A DNA stretch of 64,000 nucleotides. Origin: Pycnococcus provasolii. Taxonomy: Eukaryota > Chlorophyta > Pseudoscourfieldiophyceae > Pseudoscourfieldiales. Each line of letters begins with the position of its first letter. Position 1 is the stretch's first letter. The DNA lies in the NCBI GenBank assembly GCA_049487715.1, contig CP150585.1, positions 1-64,000 of the forward strand, given 5' to 3'. The notes under the pieces are model-generated. The model did not search any database and was not told where the DNA came from. It worked only from the letters and a program-made list of their open reading frames with translations. Both the position numbers and the translations under genes were made by a program. Of this stretch, positions 8,697-19,088 are shown piece after piece.

Positions 8697-11591
8697 ATGC
8701 CGGACGTTACGGACGGCAACGCCATGGCGAAGGACACGGCAGCCCGCGAACACACTTCGTGCGGAAGAGCAAGGGACTTGTTACTGTTTCCGACACTCGC
8801 GGTGAAGCGCGCGCTGCTCGCGTGGACGAAACACGTCGTGTGCAAGCACCCGAGAAAAGTCGTCGCGGCCAGTGTCGCCGTCGCGCTCATACTCGCCGTC
8901 GGCATCCTGCGAATAGATGTAAGGACAAAAACGGACGAACTTTGGGTGCCACAGAACTCTCAAATCATGCATAACCGCGCAGTCTTCCGAAAGACGTTTG
9001 GTGCCGAGCCTGTGTTTGCCCTCGCCATGCTGCACGGTAAGAGCAAGTCGGAGAACATCCTGACGTACCGACACATCGAAACGCTGTACGAGATTGACCA
9101 AGGCGTGATGAAGATTGGAGAAGGCAAGCCGTCGAGCTACAAGGCGGTGTGCTACAAGGACGGCGCGCAAAACTGCGTCAACGACTCGGCACTGTCGCTC
9201 TGGTGCTCGCGTGACCACTTCAACCGCGAAGTTATGTCCGCGGACGATCCACAGGAAGCGCTGATGCGCATCGTGAACGAACGCAAGGTTACGTGTGGCG
9301 GCCGAGATGCCAGGCCGGAGGCGTTGTACGGAAGCCTTAGGCGCGACCCCGCGTCGGGTAATGTCACGTTCGCCAACGCTCTGCAGCTTTCGTACCTGGT
9401 TGAAAACTCCGCCGAGCGCACGTCGTTCGAGAAACTCTTCAAGTCGTACATGATCGACGTGGGCAAGAAAATTGGCAAGCGCGATGCGTGCTGCACTGTG
9501 TGGTACGTTTACTTTGGCGCGTTCGACGAGGAAATCAACCGCTCCATCGTCGGGGACATCCCGCTCGTCGCAGCGTCGTTTCTGCTCATCATCATCGGCA
9601 TGATCGTCACGCAGTACCGTCGACGTTCGTCGAACGAGCCGGACTTTGCCATGCTGTCATTCTGGGGTGCTGTAGGCGTCTTCCTGTCCGTCGCCATGGG
9701 ATATGGCATTGTCATCGGCGCCGGTGTTCCGTTCACGTCACTTGCACAGATTGGACCCTTCATCTTCCTTGGTATCGGCGTTGACGACGTGATCCTGATG
9801 CTTGAGGGAATTCGAAACAGCCGCAGAGTGCTTGGCATCGCAGGGCGAGATGCTGGCGGCGCTGACGCGCACGAGCGCGTCGAACACATGATGGAACGCG
9901 CGGGAATTTCCATCACGGTTACATCTGTCACAAATGTGCTCGCATTCGGCCTCGGCTCCACGACTGCTATTCCAGCTGTATCGTGGTTCTGCATCTACAG
10001 CATGGTCGCCATTCTCTGCGACTATCTCGTCCAGTCGAGTTTCTTTCTTGCAATCGTCGTCATGCGTGAAGAAAAAGTTGACAGGGATGCTGCGACGGCA
10101 CCGTCGTCGTTCACCGCAATGGCACCGGAGGAGAACAAGGATGGTGTGAGCTCGGCATCACCAGACGCGAGAAAATCTGAGGACATTTTTGCAGTCATCA
10201 TCGAACGACATGCGAATTTTGTCAGACGTGTGCCTGTTCGCATCGTGGTCGTGCTCGTATTCGTCGCCTACGGTCTCTTTTCTGCATTTGGCGAGCCGAA
10301 GATCAAGCGCGGACTGCCTCGCACGGACCTTGCACCAGACAAAAGTTTTCTGCGAGATTACTTCAAGGTCCAGGATGCCACGTACGCTTCGCAGATTGGC
10401 TTGCCACTTTACATGTGCCAAGCAGGCGTTGACCATAATTTGCCCGAAGTCCGAGCACGTATGTACGCCAGCTGGGGAGCGTACATGAAGAACAGATGGA
10501 TCGATTTCGAATCTGTTGATGCTGGAATAAATAGTGCACAATCCTACAGCGTTTTCGTGCAGGCTCTTGGTCCGATTCGTGCAAATGCCACACGATCATG
10601 CCGATCCTACGGCATTTCTCAGGAGATTTGCAACGCAGCAGGGTGGACAATATCTACAATCTCACAGAAACCATTGGAGCAGGTTCTGACCGACGGTGGC
10701 CCGACTCTATATGACGAGGATGCGTTTCGTCAAGTGAGCAAACATGTTTTCAGTATCGGGTATGGAACTTTTCGGAATGACTTCAAGACGAACGAAAACA
10801 ACGACATCATTGCAACACGGATGTTCATGCGGACCAAACCTGTATTCCAAAATGCAGCATATCAAGTAGAAGTCTACCGTGAGATGATGAAGCTTGACTC
10901 GCAAATCAACGAGATGTATTGGAAGGACTTTCCGGGTCGCCCGCACTTCATTTACAGCGAACCTCTTGTATACTTTCAGCAGGATGCCATTCTGTGGGAC
11001 GAACTTATCCTGAATCTAAGTCTCGCGGGAACTGGCGTATTCATTGTTTGTTGCCTGGTGCTCGCGAATCCCGCCGCATTCATTGCAACGCTTGCCATTG
11101 GCGTCATCGATCTCTTTTTGTTCGGCACGATGTACATTGGTGGGATTAAGTTTAACATCATCGCCGCGGTGAACTTGGTGATGGCTGTGGGCCTTGCCGT
11201 CGACTACACGCTTCACTTTATCCACGCTTTCATGTCCACGCCTCCTGAATTGAGTCGTGACGATCGCATGGTATTGGCGATGAAGGGCATTGGCAGGCCG
11301 ATCGCGTTGGGCGTCTTTACGACATTTTTGGGCACCTTGCCGATGGCGGCGTCGTCGAGCACAATCTTCCGTACATTCTTCGCGATGCTCGTTTCCACCG
11401 TCGTGTATGGCATGGCGGTGGGTTTGGTGCTACTACCGGTTCTTCTCGCGTCGATTCCCCTTCCTCCCGCCGCTCACTTATCTGAGAAGAATGAGTCCAC
11501 GAGTTTCGATTCTCGCGGAATATCGGGGGCGGAGGTGGGCGCACACTTCGGCTCTACGAGCGAAGTTGAGTTTGCGACGGTGCCATCTTGA
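8697..11591 (+). CDS. Patched/NPC1-like sterol-sensing RND transporter
   Basis: 964 aa in one open frame. TM1 at about residues 54-72 is followed by the characteristic LRIDVRTKTDELWVP exit and a large luminal loop. A cluster of about five membrane helices (about 282-455) forms a sterol-sensing domain containing GIGVDD near residue 359. A second luminal domain is followed by a second helix cluster with GLAVDYTLHF near residue 832; paired acidic GxxxD motifs in TM4 and TM10 are typical of the RND superfamily. Overall ~12 TM topology and length fit the Patched/PTCHD/Dispatched group, which move sterols or lipids using cation gradients. The substrate cannot be read from sequence. The C-terminal tail is short and lacks trafficking motifs I recognise. 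Confidence 0.88.
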   Translation: MPDVTDGNAMAKDTAAREHTSCGRARDLLLFPTLAVKRALLAWTKHVVCKHPRKVVAASVAVALILAVGILRIDVRTKTDELWVPQNSQIMHNRAVFRKTFGAEPVFALAMLHGKSKSENILTYRHIETLYEIDQGVMKIGEGKPSSYKAVCYKDGAQNCVNDSALSLWCSRDHFNREVMSADDPQEALMRIVNERKVTCGGRDARPEALYGSLRRDPASGNVTFANALQLSYLVENSAERTSFEKLFKSYMIDVGKKIGKRDACCTVWYVYFGAFDEEINRSIVGDIPLVAASFLLIIIGMIVTQYRRRSSNEPDFAMLSFWGAVGVFLSVAMGYGIVIGAGVPFTSLAQIGPFIFLGIGVDDVILMLEGIRNSRRVLGIAGRDAGGADAHERVEHMMERAGISITVTSVTNVLAFGLGSTTAIPAVSWFCIYSMVAILCDYLVQSSFFLAIVVMREEKVDRDAATAPSSFTAMAPEENKDGVSSASPDARKSEDIFAVIIERHANFVRRVPVRIVVVLVFVAYGLFSAFGEPKIKRGLPRTDLAPDKSFLRDYFKVQDATYASQIGLPLYMCQAGVDHNLPEVRARMYASWGAYMKNRWIDFESVDAGINSAQSYSVFVQALGPIRANATRSCRSYGISQEICNAAGWTISTISQKPLEQVLTDGGPTLYDEDAFRQVSKHVFSIGYGTFRNDFKTNENNDIIATRMFMRTKPVFQNAAYQVEVYREMMKLDSQINEMYWKDFPGRPHFIYSEPLVYFQQDAILWDELILNLSLAGTGVFIVCCLVLANPAAFIATLAIGVIDLFLFGTMYIGGIKFNIIAAVNLVMAVGLAVDYTLHFIHAFMSTPPELSRDDRMVLAMKGIGRPIALGVFTTFLGTLPMAASSSTIFRTFFAMLVSTVVYGMAVGLVLLPVLLASIPLPPAAHLSEKNESTSFDSRGISGAEVGAHFGSTSEVEFATVPS

Positions 11592-11828
11592 TGACGGGAG
11601 CATCATTTATTCACTTATTGTGTATTCCTCTTGTTTGTAGCACTATTAGATATCCTAGCTAAATTAATTTGTCTTCTTGCCGGCATAAATTTGGATCTTG
11701 AAATTCTGGTTCAGAGTCCGGATCTAGGGACCCCCCCCCAAAAGGACTATTCATAGGTTGTCGTGATATATAGGGATGCTGCTAGGGTTGGATCTAGAGC
11801 TATGGCTCTACCACCTAACCTGAAATAG
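11592..11828. other. 3' spacer of the Patched-like gene
   Basis: No ORF of note. A C9 run lies at about 11730. The dispersed 3'-end repeat begins immediately after this stretch. Confidence 0.4.
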
Positions 11829-12121
11829 ATACTCTAGCTGCAGGTAGAGTAGTAAGTGTGACCCTTGAGTCATCGTGTTGATGCACGGTTGGTGGCGATG
11901 GCAACGACACCAACGAAAACAATTCGCAACCGGAGACCTCACTGCGCCAACGAAATCGCCCTTGATAGAGTGATACAACCTTCGAAATCTCCTGCGCCAT
12001 GTACAAAAAAACGCGCAGTGAATGGCACCGGTGAATGGGCTGAATGGTGAAAGTGAATGGCGTGAATGGACGACCGCTGCTGGACAGAGTAAAGTACACT
12101 TCATTACTGAATGAGGGATCT
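11829..12121 (-). repeat. Gene-3'-end repeat, copy A
   Basis: This ~290-bp stretch is estimated by eye at close to 90% identical to 57081-57370 and is related at its end to 39515-39592. Shared landmarks are GAGTCATCGTGTTGATGCACGG, CCGGAGACCTCACTGCGCCA, TGAATGGGCTGAATGGTGAA and the end TCATTACTGAATGAGGGATCT. It ends 8 bp before the stop codon of the ATG2-like gene, so it would supply that gene's 3' untranslated region. The strand is given relative to the adjacent genes, all of which are on the minus strand. Confidence 0.85.
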
Positions 12122-12129
12122 ACACTCCA

Positions 12130-15100
12130 TTACCAAATGCCGCCAGTCTCCCAATCCCAGCGAGCCCAGCGCTGTGATGGTGTCTGCAGCTCGGATCGAG
12201 CGCCAAGCAGCGCCGCGCGGGCGGCCGCTGCGGCAGCTGCGGCTGGAGCAGCCGCCGCGGTGGGCGCGCTGCGAAGCGCAAGTGCGGCGGCGGAGGCGAG
12301 CGAAGGCGCATCGCCGCGCGCGTACGCGCGTGCGGGACCAACGACCAACGCATGGGCGGCATACTCGAGGCCACGCCCAAGCCTCCAAGTTGCGTGCGCA
12401 AGACCCTCTGCGGTGCTGCGAGGCGTCGTGTCACTGCTCATCACACCAACGGCGGCGCCGGCGCCGGCGCCGTTATCCTCCTCGTCGCTCGACGACTCGT
12501 ACACCTGCCGTCGGCTGGTGTGCGAGTCGTCTCGTGTCGCCGACGGCATATTTTCGACGGTGGACGGAAGAAATGCGTCGCCTGCACGTCGCAGTGCTGC
12601 TTCCGCCCCGTAGGCTGCTAGCGCACCCGCCGAGAGCGCCTCGATGACGAGCGCCTTAGCCGCACCCGATACGCCGTCGGAACCTGCGGCACCTCCAACG
12701 CGAAGTGCGCTGTCAACAGGCTTGGCCAACCCGCTCTTCGCAATGAACTTGTGAGCTTGCGTGGTGGCAATGTATCGAACCATCTTACTCACGAGCATGC
12801 GAAGCACGCTAAGCAGCGCGGCGATCTGAAAGGACCACGTGCCAGTTGTAAGTTCCGCACGTGCGGCGCTCGATGACACCGCAATCTCGCACTTGCGCCG
12901 CTTGATACGCATCGCGGGAAGCGTCAGAAGAACGCCATTGACGGGAACGAGAGCAAGAATGTGTAGCATGTTCCTCGCAAGTGCAGCTGACGACGTGGCA
13001 TCGTCTGACGTCGGCGTCAAGGAAGTGGAAGTGGCGGGTGTGGAAGGGAAGGCGTCCGCAAGCAAGCCGGAGAGGTCACTGCCGGCACCTAAATAGTCGA
13101 GACGAAGAACAAATGGTGCGGTTTCCGCAAGAAGCAGGCGGCGGTGAACCATGCCCATACTTGATGCCAAGCTGGCGACCGCCTCGGGAACCTTAGGATC
13201 TGGATCCCACGCGATGTTCATGCGCTTCCGCCACGACAACAGCGTGGTGATCGCGTTCCGATCAAGGCCGAGACGCAGAGGGAGGCAGCGGGCGTATACC
13301 GCGGCGTCATTCACGAGGCTGGCCAGCACGAGTGCTTCACCTGTCTCACGGGGTCGGCTGAGCAGACGCATAGCCTCACGCGAGTCGCCATCATCCGCAT
13401 CGGCATCAGAGGACGCGCCGGATTCAGAAAACGTCGGGGTACTCGCGTGGTAGCCGAAGCATCGTCGCCAAGCGCCGTAGCGCTTGCTGGATGGCTTGTA
13501 CACAGCTTTCCAGGCTGAAGCGTCCCCAATGCTCAACACTGCGCGCAGGCAAACGCCGCGCTCGTTCTTCAGGGATGGATCGGCGTGGTCCACCTGTGCA
13601 AGCACGTCATGCATCGTGGCTCGAAAGACCGTGTCAATATCATCCGCAGAATTGGCGCGATGCCGCGGCCGCGCCGACTCAAACGAATGTGCCAAAGAAA
13701 GCTTCGCCTTGACGCTGTGTAGATGCACGACGACGCGTGAATGGCTTGGCGGGCACCACTCAGGAGCCCTTGATCCTCGAGGAGGCGCCTGGGTGGAGCT
13801 GGACGAGCTGTGGCGCGGCGAATCGGCATTCGCAGATGCGTAGTCTTCATCTACCGCCGTCGCGGCATTCAGCGTGGCTGACGACGACGACGGCGACGAA
13901 GCGTCGGGATTCATTGGAACGGCGCCAAACGTTGGTGCCGATGCAAACCAGCGAGCAGCAGGCACCGGATCCCAAATAGAAGCCGCAGCCGATCCATCGT
14001 CCATAGGAGTGGACGCGCCACCGTCGGGCACAGTCCGTGACATTGGTTGGGACGCATGAGGCGCCTTGGTGGATGCCGCAGGCTGGCCACAGTAGTCTTC
14101 AATGAGAGGAAGACCTCCAGGAACGCCGCGGGACGCATTGGCATCGTTATGAGTGCTCAGTCGTTTCACCTCGCCCTCGATGACAGAACGTGCAAGCATC
14201 ATGCTCGCACCAAGATCCGACGCCATCGCATCCATTTCCTCGTCATCATTGGCACCGCCTTCGCCTCCTGCTGCGATATCAGCATCATCGTCAAGAGGTG
14301 AAGGAGTCTTCGTCGACGACGGTTGCAACATTTCCGATGCATTCGACACTTGCTGCTGTGGTGTCGCCTCGACCTCTGCATCCTCGCCGACTGGTGCGGG
14401 TGCGCCACGGCTTTCCGCAAATTTGGAGATTACGCGCACAGCTGCACCCGTGCCTTCAGGCTTCAGCTTGATCGAAAGCGCCCCCAGGCCAATGGAAGTT
14501 TCGCACGATCCGTCCGCCATGCGCACACCCGGGCCATGGCGCACCTGCAGAGACGACAGCTTGAGGAAATTGAAAAAACCCTCGGATTTCAAACTTGCCG
14601 AATTCGGTTCCCATCCCGCGATGCGTCGAAGATGTGCCTGAGCACACGTCTCGTCGTCAAGCACGTGCAAAGAGACTCCCAAAATATGAAGGCACCACGA
14701 GTCGGAATGGCACGAATCGTACACGTGCGACTCTGGAATACCCGCAAAGCCCAGGCGCCCAGGCGTTGCGAACGCGGCTGCGTCGAGAGAAAGCACTGCC
14801 AATTCGCGCCGTCCTGATTCGCTTTCCCAGCGCACCGCGCACGATTCCAGTCCAACCACGAGGGCAGCTTCTTCGTCGGAGTTCTGTTTCGGGGGCGACG
14901 ATAGCTGCGCTGGCACGTCGTCGACGTTACGCTGCACCGCCGGCTGCGCGGGTGCAAGGGCGGAAATAGTTCGCGTGATAAAGTCACCAAATTGACGCCT
15001 GCCATCAGTTCCGAGGCAACAGCGACTCAGACGTAGAACACTGAGTCTGCCAGTCGTGCCACCATCGGCAGTCATTGCAGAGGCAAACGTGAAGCCGGGT

Positions 15101-18100
15101 GAAGAAGCTGCGTGCTCCGCGCTGTCATCCTCTGAGGTGATCTGTGCCGATGCATTCGAAATTCCACCTGCGGGACTAGGGGGGACGAGTTCACCCGTAT
15201 CGGAGCCAAGCGGCGAAAGCATCACACGTCTCGCCGCTCCGTCTGTTCCCGTCTCCACGACGTCGCCTCGTCGGGCACTCGCGCTCACGCATGTCCTGCC
15301 CACCGGCGAGGCACAGCGAATGCGAACATCCTTGAGCGTCATGTCAAGATCCGAGGCACCGGCGGAAAGTTTCGTTCCGGGTACCGCGCCATGCAACGCG
15401 ACGTGCACCTCGTTCGCGCTTCCAGAAAAGGCCAACGAAAGCTCGGGCGTCGTAGTCTGCATTGGGAACGCTGACAAAATGCCCTGTCCCAGCGCGTTCA
15501 GCAATCCCACAGCTGCGTGAATATCTGTGCGAGGTGCTGGATCAGAGAGTTTGGTGGTTCCAGATGATGCACCTGAATGGGAACCTTTTCGGCGCCATGC
15601 TGGCACAGGTAGTGGCAGAGGCGCGGCTGTCAAGACGATGCGTGAGCAACTGACGCGCAAGCTCACATCGCATGCCAGCGCCGCGCGCTCGATTGCCTCG
15701 CCTTGGGCCTGGTAATTATGCACAGAGGAAGTGGAGCTCACACCGCTTGCGGCACGTATTGTGCGACTTGCTTCAGACAAAAGTGCAGCAGCCACGCTTG
15801 CTGCCGCAGATTCTTTCGAAGTTCGGGAATGGGGAGAAGCGTCGTTCATCGCACCCTCGCTAGAATCAACCATGCCAACAAAAATCTCGCACGGTGCGCG
15901 TCCTTCCTCATACTGACTGAGCAGACCAAGCACCTCCCGGCATGTTCCCAGCGAAGCGTCGAAGCTGTGCCCTGAAGCGTCCGATTGCCCCGCATCGCCC
16001 GATGGACGGCGCGTCTTGAGCAGCTCAGGGCGTGGGGCCTTAAGTGCTTCCAACCGACACATGTACACGTGTAAACCTGCGAAACGCACTCGCGCCGTTG
16101 GTGGCTTCGGCGCAAGGGTTTCACGTTCAGCTTCGCTGCCCTTAGAATCCGTGGAGTCGAATGATAAGCGAAGCAGCGGATCAGGCGCGAGAAAGCCACG
16201 TCGATTATCAGCGGATGCTAACGGCGCACAGCCCTTGATGTCGACACACAGAAGTTCGTCAGGCGCTAGCGCGCTCGCGACGACCGCGCGCAGGGCACGG
16301 CAGCGTACATCCACGCACCATTCCGTCACGATCGCTGGCTGCTGCGCATCCTGCTGCTCGACTTCATTTTGACTACCAACATTTCCGTCGCCTGGACCTG
16401 CACACGCTTTCGAAATTTCATTCAGCACTTGCAGCGCACGAGCAATTCCATCAGCCGTGGCAAAGAAGCTCGCGGGGGCAACGCGAATGCCCACAGAAGC
16501 ATCCGCGATGCGAGGTGGAGTACCCGCACCACGACTTCGGCTTGGTGGTGCAAGGCGTGATGAAGCGCGATGTGCCGACACGACAATCGCCGGGCTCTTG
16601 TGCTCGGAATCGGAATCGCCAGACGAGGATGCAAGAATGCTCATTATCGGCCATGCCCTCGTCTCGGCAACGATCGCCCCGCGCTCGATGTTTGGCTTAT
16701 TATTTTCTGCGTCGACCTTTCCTCTCGAAAGCAGTGCGGTAGAATCGCCAGCATCGCCACGTTCATAGTCACGCTGCACCCCAGGACATGGCGACAGTGG
16801 AAGAAGCTTGGTGGTCGCAATTCGAAGCCGCGGCAAATAACCGTCGTCGAAAGAGCGCGCGCGAGCGAGTACACTTTCCTTATCCCTTGGCGGCGCAACT
16901 TCGTCGACGTGAATGGACGTGCATCGCATGGCCACATTCCGCCACGTCACAGTCGATCCATGCGCATCTGGATCTCCGACGGATCTTGCTTGCATACGGC
17001 TCGACGAGACACTCTTGTCGCTCGCGAAGCTCATCGCCATCTCGGGTGCACATGCGCGCATTCGCACGGCACCTCTCGCATTTGCATCTGAATCCGGTGC
17101 TGATGAGTACGCTGCCAAGAGAATCTCGCCGTGAACGGATGCGCTGACCCAAGCCGCGACTCGTGAGGAGGAAGTAGAGGACAGTGGCTGCGACATCTGT
17201 GGAGGTGGAAGACGAGGTGACTCGGCAAGTCGATGATTTCGCGGGTGAACATTATGCGGGGACAAGGGGGGGGAGGAGGTGGAAGCCGCCACCGTCGAGC
17301 GAGTAGGCGACGCGCTCCCTGCTTGGCTCAACATTGTCGTCTGCGTCGACTGTCCTGGACTGAATAGGCTTCTTGCATCGAAAAACGCGGTTGAGGCGAC
17401 AGAACTGTCAACGCCAGAAGAGCCGCCTCCTCCAGGCGACTGCATCGATTCTGTATTTGCCGGCGATGACGCCGCCATCGTTTCGTCCTGTGATCCCCAT
17501 GCCGGTGCCGCGAGCAGGGATGCTAGACTCTCGCTCAAGCTGGCGTCAAAGTCGCGTGGCTCGGATGTCTGTGAGTCGGCGTCCGAGAACTCCTCTTCCA
17601 TTTCCGCGCGAGCCTCTTCCACAATGGCTGCGAGTCGTTTCGGGGACGACGGTGCCACGACTGACGTCGCTTGCCTTGGTGACGACGACGCGTCCACGGT
17701 TACCGGGCTCGTAGCTGCGCCTATGAGCGAACGCAGCGCCGACAAGCCAACCGCATCGGCATGAATTTCGAGGGAGCTTGTGATGGTCAGCGCGCCAAGA
17801 GACGGCATTACTAGTGACGCCGACGGCAATTTGCCGTCGTCTTCGGCAGACGTGTCGGCGCTTTCGACGTCTGCCAAGGGAACACGACGTAGAATTGCAA
17901 CCGCGTCAATGCCAGGTGAGCAGCCGGGTACCAGAGCCCGTCCGGTGATTCTCAGAATGGGTGCCGCTGCGAGATCTGCTTCTGTTTCACCGCTGCTGAC
18001 GAGCTCAAGCTTGAGCCCTTGCACCTCTAGCCAGTGCGCATCGACATCGCTGGTGCTTGTTGGGATGACTTCGGCTGTCGACGCGGTTGAGCCGATGAGT

Positions 18101-18762
18101 GCTTCCGCCGCCGCCTCGGCACCCGCCGCTTCGTCGCCGCTTGCGAGACGTGCGCGTACGAGCGCGGCAGCGACGACAAAAGGTGGCGACGATGCCGTGC
18201 CGGCGTCACCAGGCGGCTCGATGCGCGTCTCAACGCGTTTCATGACGAGTTCGATACCTCCCAGCAGGCGACGCAGCGCGGCAGCTATCGCGGTCGTTCC
18301 CTCCTTGTACTCCCCGTTCCCGATGTCGACGTCGACGTCGTCGCCGTCGTCGCCGCCACAATCCTCGTGCATCGTCGCGTGAACATCATGCTCTTGTGAA
18401 GGCGATGGCGTAGGTGACTTTCGTTTTCCAGTGGGTTTTAAGACGAGCATGACATCCTCGATGGTGACGACCGCCCCTTTGCCATTGGCTGGGTCCCCCA
18501 TATCCTTCCCACGTCCCCACGGCGCCGTGAGCGTGAGCGAACCGATGAATCCCTCGACAAGCACGAAGCCCGCGGGCGCAAGTGCGCCAGACACAACCGC
18601 GGCGTCGAGCAGGAGTCCGTCCGTCCACTTGAACACCCCCTCTGACCACGACACGTCGAGCGTGTCTAGCGCGACGTCGCCGCCGACGACATACTTCGCG
18701 ACGGTTCGCTTGAGGAGGAACTTGAGCACGCGCTTCAGCGCCCAGTGGCTGAGGGACTCCAT
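12130..18762 (-). CDS. ATG2: ATG2-like lipid-transfer protein
   Basis: 2,210 aa in one open frame, ATG at 18762. The N-terminus has the chorein/ATG2 pattern: ALKRVLKFLLKRTVAKYV, then LDTLDVSWSEGVFKWTDGLL, then EGFIGSLTLTAPWG. Near the C-terminus there is FVLRLDYLGAGSDLSGLL followed by ILALVPVNGVLLTLPAM, which matches the ATG2 C-terminal pattern 'P..lr.DY... LlnLvPl.gv.L.l'. Between them lie long Ser/Ala-rich linkers. ATG2 proteins are rod-like bridges that move phospholipid from the ER to growing autophagosomes. Length fits (1,600-2,300 aa). A VPS13-family protein is the main alternative, but VPS13 is usually longer and has a VAB domain not seen here. It is divergent from the BEACH gene, with a 326-bp shared upstream region. 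Confidence 0.72.
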   Translation of the reverse strand: MESLSHWALKRVLKFLLKRTVAKYVVGGDVALDTLDVSWSEGVFKWTDGLLLDAAVVSGALAPAGFVLVEGFIGSLTLTAPWGRGKDMGDPANGKGAVVTIEDVMLVLKPTGKRKSPTPSPSQEHDVHATMHEDCGGDDGDDVDVDIGNGEYKEGTTAIAAALRRLLGGIELVMKRVETRIEPPGDAGTASSPPFVVAAALVRARLASGDEAAGAEAAAEALIGSTASTAEVIPTSTSDVDAHWLEVQGLKLELVSSGETEADLAAAPILRITGRALVPGCSPGIDAVAILRRVPLADVESADTSAEDDGKLPSASLVMPSLGALTITSSLEIHADAVGLSALRSLIGAATSPVTVDASSSPRQATSVVAPSSPKRLAAIVEEARAEMEEEFSDADSQTSEPRDFDASLSESLASLLAAPAWGSQDETMAASSPANTESMQSPGGGGSSGVDSSVASTAFFDARSLFSPGQSTQTTMLSQAGSASPTRSTVAASTSSPPLSPHNVHPRNHRLAESPRLPPPQMSQPLSSTSSSRVAAWVSASVHGEILLAAYSSAPDSDANARGAVRMRACAPEMAMSFASDKSVSSSRMQARSVGDPDAHGSTVTWRNVAMRCTSIHVDEVAPPRDKESVLARARSFDDGYLPRLRIATTKLLPLSPCPGVQRDYERGDAGDSTALLSRGKVDAENNKPNIERGAIVAETRAWPIMSILASSSGDSDSEHKSPAIVVSAHRASSRLAPPSRSRGAGTPPRIADASVGIRVAPASFFATADGIARALQVLNEISKACAGPGDGNVGSQNEVEQQDAQQPAIVTEWCVDVRCRALRAVVASALAPDELLCVDIKGCAPLASADNRRGFLAPDPLLRLSFDSTDSKGSEAERETLAPKPPTARVRFAGLHVYMCRLEALKAPRPELLKTRRPSGDAGQSDASGHSFDASLGTCREVLGLLSQYEEGRAPCEIFVGMVDSSEGAMNDASPHSRTSKESAAASVAAALLSEASRTIRAASGVSSTSSVHNYQAQGEAIERAALACDVSLRVSCSRIVLTAAPLPLPVPAWRRKGSHSGASSGTTKLSDPAPRTDIHAAVGLLNALGQGILSAFPMQTTTPELSLAFSGSANEVHVALHGAVPGTKLSAGASDLDMTLKDVRIRCASPVGRTCVSASARRGDVVETGTDGAARRVMLSPLGSDTGELVPPSPAGGISNASAQITSEDDSAEHAASSPGFTFASAMTADGGTTGRLSVLRLSRCCLGTDGRRQFGDFITRTISALAPAQPAVQRNVDDVPAQLSSPPKQNSDEEAALVVGLESCAVRWESESGRRELAVLSLDAAAFATPGRLGFAGIPESHVYDSCHSDSWCLHILGVSLHVLDDETCAQAHLRRIAGWEPNSASLKSEGFFNFLKLSSLQVRHGPGVRMADGSCETSIGLGALSIKLKPEGTGAAVRVISKFAESRGAPAPVGEDAEVEATPQQQVSNASEMLQPSSTKTPSPLDDDADIAAGGEGGANDDEEMDAMASDLGASMMLARSVIEGEVKRLSTHNDANASRGVPGGLPLIEDYCGQPAASTKAPHASQPMSRTVPDGGASTPMDDGSAAASIWDPVPAARWFASAPTFGAVPMNPDASSPSSSSATLNAATAVDEDYASANADSPRHSSSSSTQAPPRGSRAPEWCPPSHSRVVVHLHSVKAKLSLAHSFESARPRHRANSADDIDTVFRATMHDVLAQVDHADPSLKNERGVCLRAVLSIGDASAWKAVYKPSSKRYGAWRRCFGYHASTPTFSESGASSDADADDGDSREAMRLLSRPRETGEALVLASLVNDAAVYARCLPLRLGLDRNAITTLLSWRKRMNIAWDPDPKVPEAVASLASSMGMVHRRLLLAETAPFVLRLDYLGAGSDLSGLLADAFPSTPATSTSLTPTSDDATSSAALARNMLHILALVPVNGVLLTLPAMRIKRRKCEIAVSSSAARAELTTGTWSFQIAALLSVLRMLVSKMVRYIATTQAHKFIAKSGLAKPVDSALRVGGAAGSDGVSGAAKALVIEALSAGALAAYGAEAALRRAGDAFLPSTVENMPSATRDDSHTSRRQVYESSSDEEDNGAGAGAAVGVMSSDTTPRSTAEGLAHATWRLGRGLEYAAHALVVGPARAYARGDAPSLASAAALALRSAPTAAAAPAAAAAAAARAALLGARSELQTPSQRWARWDWETGGIW

Positions 18763-19088
18763 ACGAAGAAGTCTGACCGCACGTGCACCTGGGCTTGCTC
18801 ACGCGTCCAAGGCCGGCAGCTGCTGCTTCGCCATGGCCTTCCTCCGCTGCTTTTTTGGCGCGTTGACCGAGGAAAAAAGGAAAGGAAAGGAGGGAGGTGA
18901 GCTGGCGCCTACATAACTAGTTAGGACTACCAATGCAGCACCCTCTCGCAGGGGAGCCGTCGTAGCATCCACCAAACGGTCCGAGAAATATAGTTAGGGG
19001 TTTCAAGTTTCAACCCAATGCGGCGTTCGGGGTTCGAAGAGCACGCCACGCTTCCGTTCCGCACCATCCGCTGCCGCTGACGGCGACG
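18763..19088. promoter_or_regulatory. Shared upstream region of ATG2-like and BEACH genes
   Basis: A 326-bp gap separates the two divergent start codons and must hold both promoters. There is a purine-rich run at about 18870-18900. No TATA box or other element is assigned with confidence. Confidence 0.5.
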
